NCBI GenBank assembly: GCA_050289385.1
Contig: JBNKFQ010000300.1
Span: forward strand, 1-19,656
Source: JBNKFQ01 sp050289385
GTDB lineage: Bacteria > Pseudomonadota > Gammaproteobacteria > Pseudomonadales > Porticoccaceae
Direction: 5' to 3'
Length of the DNA stretch: 19,656 nt
The notes beneath the pieces were generated by a model. The model ran no database searches, had not been told where the DNA came from, and saw only the letters and a list, made by a program, of their open reading frames with translations. A program made the translations under genes and the position numbers. Of this stretch, positions 7,130 through 13,529 are shown piece after piece. How positions within the stretch are numbered: the stretch's first letter is position 1; the number at the start of each line of letters is the position of its first letter.

Positions 7130-8010
7130 AACCGTCTTGCCCTCTCTGCCAGGCCAGTGCCCAGGCCCAATTGCAAACAAAACTCCCTGAACCCATCGTG
7201 GTCGACACCTCGCCAGGGCAAATCATCTCTGTTTACGGTCGGCAATGCGTCACAGCAAATTCGCGTCAGCTGCAATGCCCGCTCTACCTGATCGCGGTGA
7301 TCGCCAAGTTTTTCCGCCAGTTTTTTTGCCCCTCTTACCGGCAACAGGGCAAGCTGGTCCAGATTGCCAAACACGGCGTCAAGGTTGTCAAACTGCTGAA
7401 AGATAGCCGCAGCCGTTTTAGCGCCAATGCCCGGAACCCCCGGTATATTGTCGATACTGTCACCCACCAGTGCCAGGTAATCTGGCAGGCGTTCAACCGC
7501 CACCCCGAGCTTGAGCTGACAAACATCGAGGGACCTTGGTTCACTACTGCCAAAATCCCACAAATAATCGCCCGCCCGCAACAGCTGCGCCAGATCCTTG
7601 TCGCGACTCAGAATATTTACCGAATGACCGGCAACACGGGCAATGACTGCCAAACTGCCAATCAAGTCATCCGCTTCGTACTCGGTGCTGGCAAAATCGG
7701 GGATGCCGAGCAGGCGCGCCGCCTCGCGACAATGGTTTAACTGAAATTCAAACTCTGCGTCGGGCATTTCGCGATTCGCCTTGTAGTCGGGATCCAGGCG
7801 GTGTCTGAATCCGGTTCCCAGGCTTTCGTCAAAGGCAGCGGCCAAATAATGTGGCCGCTCCTGCTCCATTAGCCGCAACAAAAACGTACAAAACCCATAC
7901 ACCGCATGGGTGGGATAACCTTCTGCGCTGTACCAGTTATTTGGCAACGCAAAATAGTGTCGAAAAATAAATATCGAGGAATCGATCAGATAGACCGGGG
8001 ACTTTTTCAT
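7126..8010 (-). CDS. 5'-3' exonuclease / flap endonuclease family protein (ExoIX/PolA N-domain type)
   Basis: This 294-residue protein has the fold of the 5' nuclease domain of DNA polymerase I, without a polymerase part. Metal-ligand acidic residues are all present: Asp10, Asp61, Glu112/Asp114/Asp115 (EYEADDLIG), Asp137/Asp139 (SRDKDL) and Asp184/Asp187 (GDSIDN). The helix-hairpin-helix GVPGIGAKTA follows at about 191-200. Enterobacterial ExoIX (Xni) has lost the GDSxDN acidic pair, so this protein looks more like a fully armed 5' nuclease. It would act on flaps or RNA-primer ends in replication and repair (inference from family). It is joined to the genes on both sides by ATGA overlaps, so it is translated with epmC and pdxB. 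Confidence 0.9.
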   Translation of the reverse strand: MKKSPVYLIDSSIFIFRHYFALPNNWYSAEGYPTHAVYGFCTFLLRLMEQERPHYLAAAFDESLGTGFRHRLDPDYKANREMPDAEFEFQLNHCREAARLLGIPDFASTEYEADDLIGSLAVIARVAGHSVNILSRDKDLAQLLRAGDYLWDFGSSEPRSLDVCQLKLGVAVERLPDYLALVGDSIDNIPGVPGIGAKTAAAIFQQFDNLDAVFGNLDQLALLPVRGAKKLAEKLGDHRDQVERALQLTRICCDALPTVNRDDLPWRGVDHDGFREFCLQLGLGTGLAERARRL

Positions 8011-8576
8011 TGCGCAAATTCCGTCAAACGGTGCGGTTGGTAACGCGCTGGTGACAAGGTGTCCCCGGTTTGGTAAAACGCCTGCAGGGTATTCACGAAC
8101 AGGCGCGCTCGTGGTGGCATATCGAGACAATATGCCTGCGCCTGTCGGCATACAGCCAGAGCGAATTCACTGGAGTCTTTCGGCGCCCCGCTCAGGTTGT
8201 CAGCGCTAAGATTAAACCGATGCCCTGCCGCTGTGGAAAAGTGCCACTCCAGTGCCTGGGGTTTTATCTCTACCTGCTCGAATTTCCGTTGTTGGGTTTT
8301 GTCCCGACCATCCGGCTGATACCAGTAACCAAAATCCACCTGCTGGCGCCGATCGCCACCGGCAATACACCAGTGGGCAATTTCGTGAAAGGCACTGGAG
8401 ATATAATCGGCGCGAAAATAGAGGCGGTGGTAACCGCATGGTTCGCCGCCCCCCGTATGGTTTGCCGGCAGATACAGCGGTTCGTCCGCGCCACCCAGCA
8501 ATCGAGTATTGAAGCGCGCAAAAAACGTATCGTGAAACAACCGGATCAATTGCTCAACATCAACAGAAACCAACAA
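8007..8576 (-). CDS. epmC: Elongation factor P hydroxylase EpmC
   Basis: EpmC (YfcM) hydroxylates the beta-lysylated lysine of elongation factor P, the last step after EpmA and EpmB. Length is 189 residues against 182 in E. coli. The metal motif HEIAH is at His64-Glu65-His68, followed by WCIAG, VDFGYWYQPDGRD and EIKPQALEW, all closely matching E. coli. No ATG exists near the conserved start. I chose a TTG at 8574-8576, six bases after AGAGGG (8583-8588). The next codon is also TTG, nine bases from the same Shine-Dalgarno sequence, so either could be used. The frame continues upstream to 8705 through a repeat array, but that extension lacks homology. It is the first gene of the epmC-exonuclease-pdxB operon. 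Confidence 0.93.
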   Translation of the reverse strand: MLVSVDVEQLIRLFHDTFFARFNTRLLGGADEPLYLPANHTGGGEPCGYHRLYFRADYISSAFHEIAHWCIAGGDRRQQVDFGYWYQPDGRDKTQQRKFEQVEIKPQALEWHFSTAAGHRFNLSADNLSGAPKDSSEFALAVCRQAQAYCLDMPPRARLFVNTLQAFYQTGDTLSPARYQPHRLTEFAQ

Positions 8577-8679
8577 ACAAAACCCTCTGGTCAGATTATC
8601 AGGGAATACCCTGCCCCGTTTTATGGTCCAATGCCATGTGTTCAAACGTATTGTCACAAGGCTTTTTGCCCGGAAGGGT

Positions 8680-8739
8680 TTGTACCATAACTCCTTGTTC
8701 CACAAAGCCTTGTTTCATAACCTCTTATTCTATAAGCAA
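8680..8739. repeat. Decayed 15-base tandem array, four units
   Basis: Four consecutive 15-base units begin TTGT or TTAT: TTGTACCATAACTCC, TTGTTCCACAAAGCC, TTGTTTCATAACCTC and TTATTCTATAAGCAA. Two further degenerate units (15 and 14 bases) may precede them from 8651. The period is a multiple of three, which keeps frames open on both strands and produces misleading ORFs here. Confidence 0.6.
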
Positions 8740-8742
8740 GGT

Positions 8743-8782
8743 ATACCCAGGGTATTGTGCTTTTTGAAATTCAGTAGTACTG
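8743..8782. promoter_or_regulatory. Pair of short palindromes, candidate operators
   Basis: ATACCC-A-GGGTAT (8743-8755) and CAGTA-G-TACTG (8772-8782) are perfect inverted repeats about 29 bases apart, centre to centre, in the space between divergent genes. That placement suits a dimeric regulator. No known binding consensus was recognised. Confidence 0.35.
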
Positions 8783-8785
8783 TAT

Positions 8786-8832
8786 GTTGCGATGATGTGA
8801 CAAACAGAGTGTAAAACTGGCGTCATCGCAAC
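8786..8832 (+). promoter_or_regulatory. Possible structured leader: 10-base stem upstream of the hypothetical gene
   Basis: GTTGCGATGA (8786-8795) and TCATCGCAAC (8823-8832) are perfect complements with a 27-base loop. A GGCC-TTCG-GGCC hairpin follows closely. If transcribed, this would be a folded 5' leader for the gene at 8919. No known riboswitch family was recognised. Confidence 0.4.
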
Positions 8833-8918
8833 TGGCAGGCCTTCGGGCCGTCACCTGTGAAGGCGGTGTGGGACAAAAACAGCATGTCACTCACCCCTGA
8901 ACCTTGAGGAGGCGTATT

Positions 8919-9614
8919 ATGACTACCTCAACCAACGGCCACAACACGGACAACGTGGTTGATCTCTTCTCCGGAAAACCGTATTCCGATCCTTTTAACC
9001 GCCGCATTATTCGTCTCTCCCCGGAACTTGATGGTCTGGAGATGTTGTATTCCAACGAATCGCACCCGGAGAAGCTGTTCAGTGTCAGGATTCTGTGCTG
9101 GGGGCTGCGGGCTGACGGTGAGGTGGTGGGTCTGGTGCCCTGGCTCGACAGCCTTGTGTCTTGCACCGACATCGAAGATCCGCTCAACGGCAGGTGGGAA
9201 AGCTACTACGACCCCGGCATCGACGAACTCTTTACCGAGCCACCGCTGCACAAGGTGATAGAGCTGGAAACCGCTGCTGAATACTACACTTTTGAATGCA
9301 AGGACGAGTCGGACATTTTGCAGGAAATCCCCGACACGATCGGCACCCACGCCGTGCTGTCAGGAGACGGTTTCAAAAGCCTGACCCTGAAAGAGGTGGT
9401 GAGTTGGCGCCTGCATCATAACGGCGACATCATCGGCATGCTGATCGATGACAGCAAGGTGCAATCAACGCCAGTGCTACCCGGCGATGAATGCCTGTAT
9501 CCGGTGGCCGACGACAAGGATTTTCGTTACTACTTTCAGCACCATATAGCCAACAAGATCAAGGCTCAGGACCCGGAGGCGATGGCGGCGATATCGATGC
9601 TGGTGGACAACTGA
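8919..9614 (+). CDS. Hypothetical protein with a duplicated W-x-L-x-x-x-G motif
   Basis: I do not recognise this 231-residue protein. The ATG at 8919-8921 has an excellent GAGGAGG ribosome binding site, and the protein has no signal peptide or membrane segment, so it is probably cytosolic. An internal duplication is visible: CWGLRADGEVVGLV (60-73) and SWRLHHNGDIIGML (162-175) align as W-x-L-x-x-[DN]-G-[ED]-[VI]-[VI]-G-[LM], about 102 residues apart. The N-terminus has VVDLFSGKPYSDPFNRRIIRLSPELDGL, which looks conserved. Overall composition is acidic. It is monocistronic, divergent from epmC and convergent with tusA, with no clear terminator in the 31-base gap. Upstream palindromes and stems suggest regulated expression. 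The function is unknown. Confidence 0.8.
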   Translation: MTTSTNGHNTDNVVDLFSGKPYSDPFNRRIIRLSPELDGLEMLYSNESHPEKLFSVRILCWGLRADGEVVGLVPWLDSLVSCTDIEDPLNGRWESYYDPGIDELFTEPPLHKVIELETAAEYYTFECKDESDILQEIPDTIGTHAVLSGDGFKSLTLKEVVSWRLHHNGDIIGMLIDDSKVQSTPVLPGDECLYPVADDKDFRYYFQHHIANKIKAQDPEAMAAISMLVDN

Positions 9615-9645
9615 CAGGCACATCGCCGACAAGGTGGTGTCAGGG

Positions 9646-9894
9646 TCAGATTTTCTTGCGAATAAGAAACGCCAGGACCTCACCTCGCGTCTCCTGGTGC
9701 AGCAGTTCGTGTCCGAGGAATTCGCAAAACTTTGGAATATCTCTTTGCGTGGACGGGTCCGTGGCAACCACTTCAATCACTTGCCCACCCTTTATATCGC
9801 GCATGGCGTTGTGCAACATCATTACCGGTTCAGGGCAAATCAGGCCACAGGTATCGAGGGTTACATTCGCTGCACTGGTGTTCATGGCCGGCAT
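9646..9894 (-). CDS. tusA: Sulfur carrier protein TusA
   Basis: TusA accepts persulfide sulfur from IscS and passes it to TusBCD/E and MnmA for 2-thiolation of U34 in Glu, Gln and Lys tRNAs. The 82-residue protein matches the 81-residue E. coli TusA: LDTCGLICPEPVMM with the acceptor Cys20 in CPxP, DPSTQRDIPKFC at about 46-57, and a C-terminal FLIRKK. I chose the ATG at 9892-9894; an ATG nine bases downstream is also possible, and neither has a strong Shine-Dalgarno sequence. Related single-domain proteins (YeeD, YedF) also share CPxP, but the PEPVMM and RDIP context favours TusA. Confidence 0.93.
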   Translation of the reverse strand: MPAMNTSAANVTLDTCGLICPEPVMMLHNAMRDIKGGQVIEVVATDPSTQRDIPKFCEFLGHELLHQETRGEVLAFLIRKKI

Positions 9895-9950
9895 TTTCAC
9901 AGACCGCCATCGTTGCGACAAGCACTACAGTAACAAAAACGAATAAGTGC

Positions 9951-10006
9951 AGTCGCACATCATAGACTACAGGTATAGCGCTGTCTCAAACGTGCGACGT
10001 GCGACT
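9951..10006. repeat. 8-base inverted repeat with tandem GTGCGAC upstream of tusA
   Basis: AGTCGCAC (9951-9958) is the exact complement of GTGCGACT (9999-10006). The right arm is part of two tandem copies of GTGCGAC (9992-10005). This lies in the gap between tusA and yheU and could be an operator or a hairpin in the tusA leader. No family was recognised. Confidence 0.4.
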
Positions 10007-10027
10007 ACCGACGCGCACCATTTAAAA

Positions 10028-10066
10028 CCACATTCAACCCCACATTCAACCCCACATTCAACCCCA
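10028..10066. repeat. 12-base tandem repeat, 3.25 copies
   Basis: The unit CCACATTCAACC occurs three times without error plus three bases of a fourth. It ends six bases before the yheU stop codon, in the gap between yheU and tusA. The perfect identity of the copies suggests recent expansion and likely length variation between strains. Confidence 0.9.
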
Positions 10067-10072
10067 GGCAAG

Positions 10073-10306
10073 TTACATTCCGGACAAACGCCCTTTCTCC
10101 CGCCGGGTCAGCAATGTGCAACTTTCGCTTTCGGGGTCAAAAAACACCAAAACCTCACCGCGCTTGATCTGGCGTTTTATCTGGTCCACTTTGGTGGTAA
10201 AGTCCTGCTCAACCGCTCCGTAGTCGGTGCCTTCGCGGCTGACGAACTCTTCTATAATCGCGATCAGGGTATCTTCTGCCAGGCGTTCGGGAGGAATCTC
10301 TAGCAT
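10073..10306 (-). CDS. yheU: YheU family protein (UPF0270)
   Basis: This 77-residue protein matches the YheU/UPF0270 family of gammaproteobacteria. Shared with E. coli YheU are the start MLxIP, the block FVSREGTDYG at about 21-30, and the KVDQIKRQIKRGE helix near 39-51. The family has no established function. It is cytosolic, with no membrane segment. The ATG at 10304-10306 has GGA about 10 bases upstream. It is divergent from the GcvR-like gene, with a 137-base gap holding both promoters. The 12-base tandem repeat begins just after its stop. Confidence 0.9.
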   Translation of the reverse strand: MLEIPPERLAEDTLIAIIEEFVSREGTDYGAVEQDFTTKVDQIKRQIKRGEVLVFFDPESESCTLLTRREKGRLSGM

Positions 10307-10443
10307 GCGAACATTCCAGTGTATTCAACCCGCAATTTTGCCGGTTGCCGGCAGTTAAACAGTAACCTCAAGGCCCGACTCCATTTCATCATATGCTCAG
10401 TGCAGACATAATAGTCGCTCTATCACATCAGGATAAACCCCTT

Positions 10444-10980
10444 ATGCCATCTCAATTTGTAATAACTATTGTCGCCGACGACCAGACCGGCCTCGTTGAA
10501 AAAATCGCCAACGCCGTCACCGATGCCGGCGGCAACTGGCTGGAAAGCAGCCTGAGCCAACTGGCCGGCAAATTTGCCGGCATCGCTCTGGTGTCGGTGC
10601 CACTGGAAAATCAGGCGACGCTGGAATCTGCGCTCTCTCAACTCGCAAGTGCAGGCATTCATATTTCCATGGAAGCCAGCGCCAGCGACCTGCAAAACTC
10701 CGATGCGCTGGTCATTCTGGAAGTCGTTGCCAACGACCGTCCCGGTATCGTGCAGGAAGTTACACGCCTGCTCGCCTCTCTGAATATCAATGTCGAATCA
10801 TTTGATACCACTTGCGGTGCGGCAGCCATGTCGTCTGGCCCCCTGTTTGAAGCATCTGCCGTAATCGCCCTGCCCGAGGGTTTTGGCGAAGAACAACTGA
10901 GACAACCGCTGGAATCGCTGTCTGACGATCTGATGGTGGAAATTCATCACATTGAAGACGATGAAGTGCCTGAGGAATAA
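10444..10980 (+). CDS. Two-ACT-domain protein, GcvR-like (glycine cleavage system regulator)
   Basis: The 178-residue protein consists of two ACT domains: one at about 5-80 (FVITIVADDQTGLVEKIANAV) and one at about 91-170 (VILEVVANDRPGIVQEVTRLL). Each starts with the D-[QR]-[TP]-G-[LI]-V loop that binds small ligands. This is the layout of GcvR (190 residues in E. coli), which binds glycine and holds the activator GcvA inactive. No DNA-binding domain is present, as expected. An upstream in-frame ATG at 10393 lacks a ribosome binding site; the ATG at 10444 has AGGA about 11 bases before it and homology starts there. No gcv genes lie nearby, so the regulatory target is inferred from family alone. 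It is convergent with the VIT1/CCC1 gene, 13 bases away. Confidence 0.82.
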   Translation: MPSQFVITIVADDQTGLVEKIANAVTDAGGNWLESSLSQLAGKFAGIALVSVPLENQATLESALSQLASAGIHISMEASASDLQNSDALVILEVVANDRPGIVQEVTRLLASLNINVESFDTTCGAAAMSSGPLFEASAVIALPEGFGEEQLRQPLESLSDDLMVEIHHIEDDEVPEE

Positions 10981-10993
10981 ATAAACAGCTTGT

Positions 10994-11761
10994 TTAAACC
11001 AGCCCTTTCAGCAACAGGCCGACACCGTAGGCGAGAACGGCTGCCAAACCGCCAATAAGCAGGGTCTCACCAGCCGCCTTGAGGGCGTTATTACCGATAA
11101 TGCGCCCTTTTGCGAACCCCACTGCGAAAAATGCCACAGCGGTAAGAATACAACTCCACAAAAACGGTTGCGCAACAGCGCCGGGTTTTAACCAGTTGAG
11201 CAACCACGTGGCAAGGGGTATCGCGCCCACTACAAAAAAAGCGACAAAGGTGGAAATGCCTGCGCGCAAGGCATTGACGGAAGCGCTGGAGATACCGTGT
11301 TCTTCCTGCATCATGGTTTCCACCCAGCGTTCAGAGTCGGCCGTGATCACTTCCACCACCTGTTCCAGCAATTCACCCTCAAAGCCTTTACCGGCAAAGA
11401 TCTGGCGAATCTCTTCACGTTCACCCTCTGGCCATTTGTGTATTTCATCAAACTCACGGGCCCTGGTTTGCTGCTGATACTGGTTGTCGGCCCGCGTACC
11501 CAGATAGTTGCTCACCGCCATGCTAAAACCGTCGGCAAGCAAATTGGCCAACCCCAGAATAATCACCACGCCACTGGATAACCCCGCGCCCGCGACACCC
11601 GCCACCACGGCAAAAGTCGTGACGGCGCCATCAATGGCGCCATAAATAAAATCCTTGATATATACAGATTTGGGACCGTCCGACAAACGCTCCGCAATTT
11701 GTTCCGGTGAATGCGTCGCCTGGTAACGTTCACGACTGGCCGGTTTGGCTGGTTTTATCAT
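10994..11761 (-). CDS. VIT1/CCC1 family iron/manganese transporter
   Basis: This 255-residue inner-membrane protein has the VIT1/CCC1 layout: a first helix with DFIYGAIDGAVTTFAVVAGVAGA (37-59), a second helix containing LLADGFSMAVSNYL (74-87), a soluble segment of about 75 residues, and three C-terminal helices. Asp44, Asp78 and Met81 lie where the family places metal-path residues. The soluble segment is rich in Glu, Met and His (VETMMQEEHG at about 148-157), matching the metal-binding domain of plant VIT1. It probably moves Fe2+ or Mn2+ out of the cytoplasm; which metal cannot be told. The ATG at 11759-11761 has AGGAAA upstream. It is divergent from trmL, with 109 bases between. Confidence 0.88.
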   Translation of the reverse strand: MIKPAKPASRERYQATHSPEQIAERLSDGPKSVYIKDFIYGAIDGAVTTFAVVAGVAGAGLSSGVVIILGLANLLADGFSMAVSNYLGTRADNQYQQQTRAREFDEIHKWPEGEREEIRQIFAGKGFEGELLEQVVEVITADSERWVETMMQEEHGISSASVNALRAGISTFVAFFVVGAIPLATWLLNWLKPGAVAQPFLWSCILTAVAFFAVGFAKGRIIGNNALKAAGETLLIGGLAAVLAYGVGLLLKGLV

Positions 11762-11870
11762 TGTGCTTTCCTTTTGAGCCGGCTGATACCGGATCGGCAC
11801 CGCCAACACGTTTGTGCGGTATCATGGAATATTGCCTGACTCCTGATACAAGTGCTACCGGAACACTCCA

Positions 11871-12335
11871 ATGCTAGATATTGTCCTGTACGAACCTGAA
11901 ATTCCACCCAATACCGGTAATATTATTCGCCTGTGCGCCAACACCGGTTTCCGGCTGCACCTGATTGAGCCGCTGGGTTTTACGATGGACGACAAAAAAC
12001 TGCGCCGGGCCGGACTTGATTATCGCGAATGGCAACGCGCGCATGTCCACCGTGACTGGAACTCTTATTTGGCCGCAGCCAACCCCGAACGGATATATGC
12101 CATCAGCACGCGCGGCACCCGCTGGCACTCCGAACCACGATTCGCCGCGGGTGACGCGCTGGTTTTTGGCCCCGAGACTCGCGGCTTGCCGCAAGACTTT
12201 CTCCACGCCCTGCCCGAAAACCGGGTTCTGCGGATTCCGATGCAAGCGGAAAGCCGCAGTATGAATCTGTCAAATGCCGTATCTGTGATTGTTTATGAAG
12301 CCTGGCGACAGCACGGCTTTACCGGTGCGTTATAA
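11871..12335 (+). CDS. trmL: tRNA (cytidine/uridine-34-2'-O)-methyltransferase TrmL
   Basis: TrmL methylates the ribose of the wobble nucleotide in the tRNA-Leu isoacceptors CmAA and cmnm5UmAA using SAM. The 154-residue protein is a minimal SPOUT enzyme and matches E. coli TrmL (157 residues) along its length. Motifs are PPNTGNIIRLCANTG at about 12-26, FGPETRGLP at 99-107, and SRSMNLSNAVSV at 128-139, which form the trefoil knot and the cofactor site. Arg19 and Tyr141 lie in the expected substrate regions. The ATG at 11871 has GGA about 9 bases upstream. A consensus TATAAT overlaps its stop codon, and the flavodoxin genes follow after 146 bases. Confidence 0.95.
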   Translation: MLDIVLYEPEIPPNTGNIIRLCANTGFRLHLIEPLGFTMDDKKLRRAGLDYREWQRAHVHRDWNSYLAAANPERIYAISTRGTRWHSEPRFAAGDALVFGPETRGLPQDFLHALPENRVLRIPMQAESRSMNLSNAVSVIVYEAWRQHGFTGAL

Positions 12336-12336
12336 T
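12331..12336 (+). promoter_or_regulatory. Consensus -10 box at the trmL stop, possible flavodoxin promoter
   Basis: TATAAT occurs at 12331-12336, overlapping the trmL stop codon, 145 bases before the mioC-like gene. The hexamer 17 bases upstream (ACAGCA) is a poor -35, so the match may be chance. Confidence 0.3.
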
Positions 12337-12354
12337 GGCTGGCATTGCTGATTT

Positions 12355-12463
12355 GAGTCGGAAGTCGGAAGTCGGAAGCAAAAGAATCGGGCCATCGCTA
12401 CGCTCGGCCCATGAGTTGAAATCGGCCGGGTCTGAGGTTGTTTTCACATCCGACTTTCGACTC
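12355..12463. repeat. 109-base element with 15-base inverted ends and GTCGGAA repeats
   Basis: The ends GAGTCGGAAGTCGGA (12355-12369) and TCCGACTTTCGACTC (12449-12463) are inverted repeats with one mismatch. The left end is part of three tandem GTCGGAA units (12357-12377). The interior has a GGGCC/GGCCC pair. The heptamer recurs, as GTCGGAA and GTTGGAA, at 19469-19517. This looks like a dispersed non-coding repeat or small palindromic element; no transposase or target duplication is evident. Confidence 0.6.
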
Positions 12464-12481
12464 TAAAACAAGGAACTCTGA

Positions 12482-12946
12482 ATGACCAAAATACGCATCT
12501 TGATCGGCAGCGAGACCGGCACGTCCGTCAACGTCGCCGAAGCGCTGGAAAAAACCTTGCTGGAGCAAAGTGAGTCAAGCGACCAAACGTTTCAGGTTGC
12601 CCTGGCAGAAGATCCCTCTTGTGCGGACCTGACACAAGACGAAGAAGAAGTATTGCTGATATGCACCTCTTCCACTGGCGCCGGGGAACTGCCAACCAAT
12701 CTGCATCCGCTGTACGAAGAATTGGAAAGTGCACCGCCGCGCATCGCCGGGCGCCGCTACGGCCTCATTACCCTGGGCGACAGCTCTTACGAAACCTTTG
12801 GCGCGGCTGGCAAGATTATGGACCACGCTTTCAGTGAACTTGGCGCGACACGGATTGGAGAACCCCTGTTAATTGACGCCATGGAAACCTTTACCCCCGA
12901 ACAGGACGCCATTGCCTGGGTGAAGGACTGGGTTCGCTTGCTGTGA
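12482..12946 (+). CDS. MioC-like flavodoxin domain protein
   Basis: This 154-residue short-chain flavodoxin-like protein resembles MioC (147 residues in E. coli). The FMN phosphate-binding loop is at 10-15 (SETGTS). The block TSSTGAGELPTNLHPLYEEL at about 62-81 and LGDSSYETFG near 98-107 match the flavin-contact regions of MioC and of the FMN domains of sulfite reductase and P450 reductase. E. coli MioC carries electrons to biotin synthase in vitro; the partner here is unknown. AAGGA precedes the ATG. The stop overlaps the GTG start of the next flavodoxin gene by four bases. The upstream gap holds the 109-base repeat element. Confidence 0.85.
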   Translation: MTKIRILIGSETGTSVNVAEALEKTLLEQSESSDQTFQVALAEDPSCADLTQDEEEVLLICTSSTGAGELPTNLHPLYEELESAPPRIAGRRYGLITLGDSSYETFGAAGKIMDHAFSELGATRIGEPLLIDAMETFTPEQDAIAWVKDWVRLL

Positions 12947-13485
12947 AGGTGCCCGCCACCACCCCGAAAATCGGGCTGTTTTATGGATCGTCCACCTGTT
13001 ATACCGAAATATCAGCCGAAAAAATTCGCGACCAGATCGGTGCCGACAACGTGGATATCTATAATATCGCCGACGAACCAATTGCTACCGCTGCCAAATA
13101 TGACTATCTGATTTTCGGCATTCCGACATGGGACTATGGCGAGCTGCAAGAGGACTGGGAAAATATCTGGGACGACATTGACTGCGTTGATTTTAGCGGT
13201 AAAACCGCTGCACTGTTCGGTCAGGGTGATCAAGTCGGTTACCCGGAATGGTTTCTCGACGCCATGGGCTACCTGTGGGGCAAGCTTGTCGCACTCGGCG
13301 CCACGACCGTGGGCCAGTGGCCAATTGCCGGTTTTGAATTCAGCCAGTCCAAAGCATTGGCGGCAGACAACACCCGTTTTGTCGGGCTCGCACTTGACGA
13401 CGAAAACGATTTCGAGAAGTCCGATGAGCGCATACATTTGTGGTGCAAACAGGTGATGAGAGAATTTGGACTGAGCGATGAATAG
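12943..13485 (+). CDS. fldB: Long-chain flavodoxin FldB
   Basis: FldB is a soluble FMN electron carrier. The 180-residue protein closely follows E. coli FldB: IGLFYGSSTCYTE at 10-22 (FMN phosphate loop), FGIPTWDYGELQEDWE at about 58-73 with the flavin-stacking Trp, and LFGQGDQVGYPEWFLDAMG near 90-108, then SDERIHLWCKQ. The proposed start is GTG at 12943, giving a GTGA overlap with the mioC-like gene. A second in-frame GTG two codons later (12949) is also possible; no Shine-Dalgarno sequence decides between them. Translational coupling of two different flavodoxins suggests they are made together. mnmC follows after 44 bases on the same strand. Confidence 0.93.
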   Translation: MKVPATTPKIGLFYGSSTCYTEISAEKIRDQIGADNVDIYNIADEPIATAAKYDYLIFGIPTWDYGELQEDWENIWDDIDCVDFSGKTAALFGQGDQVGYPEWFLDAMGYLWGKLVALGATTVGQWPIAGFEFSQSKALAADNTRFVGLALDDENDFEKSDERIHLWCKQVMREFGLSDE

Positions 13486-13529
13486 CAAGCAAATACCAGA
13501 TCGGACCTCTGACGTCCGGCCCCTGAAAC

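Larger units (their letters stand above)
8577..8918. other. Divergent intergenic region between epmC and the hypothetical gene
   Basis: This 342-base gap has no convincing conserved gene. From left to right it holds the epmC leader with a possible 39-codon minus-strand ORF (8599-8718), a decayed 15-base tandem array (8680-8739), and two short perfect palindromes (8743-8755 and 8772-8782). Next come a 10-base inverted repeat (8786-8832), a GGCC-TTCG-GGCC tetraloop hairpin (about 8838-8849), and the strong GAGGAGG ribosome binding site for the gene at 8919. I could not assign a clear promoter on either strand. Confidence 0.6.

Noticed and set aside
8577..8705. N-terminal extension of EpmC to 8705
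   Set aside because: Homology starts near the TTG codons with a good AGAGGG site. The extension is basic, repeat-derived sequence.
8623..8814. A 63-codon plus-strand frame spanning the 15-base array
   Set aside because: It is kept open by the 15-base period, has no ribosome binding site, and reads as pentapeptide repeats.
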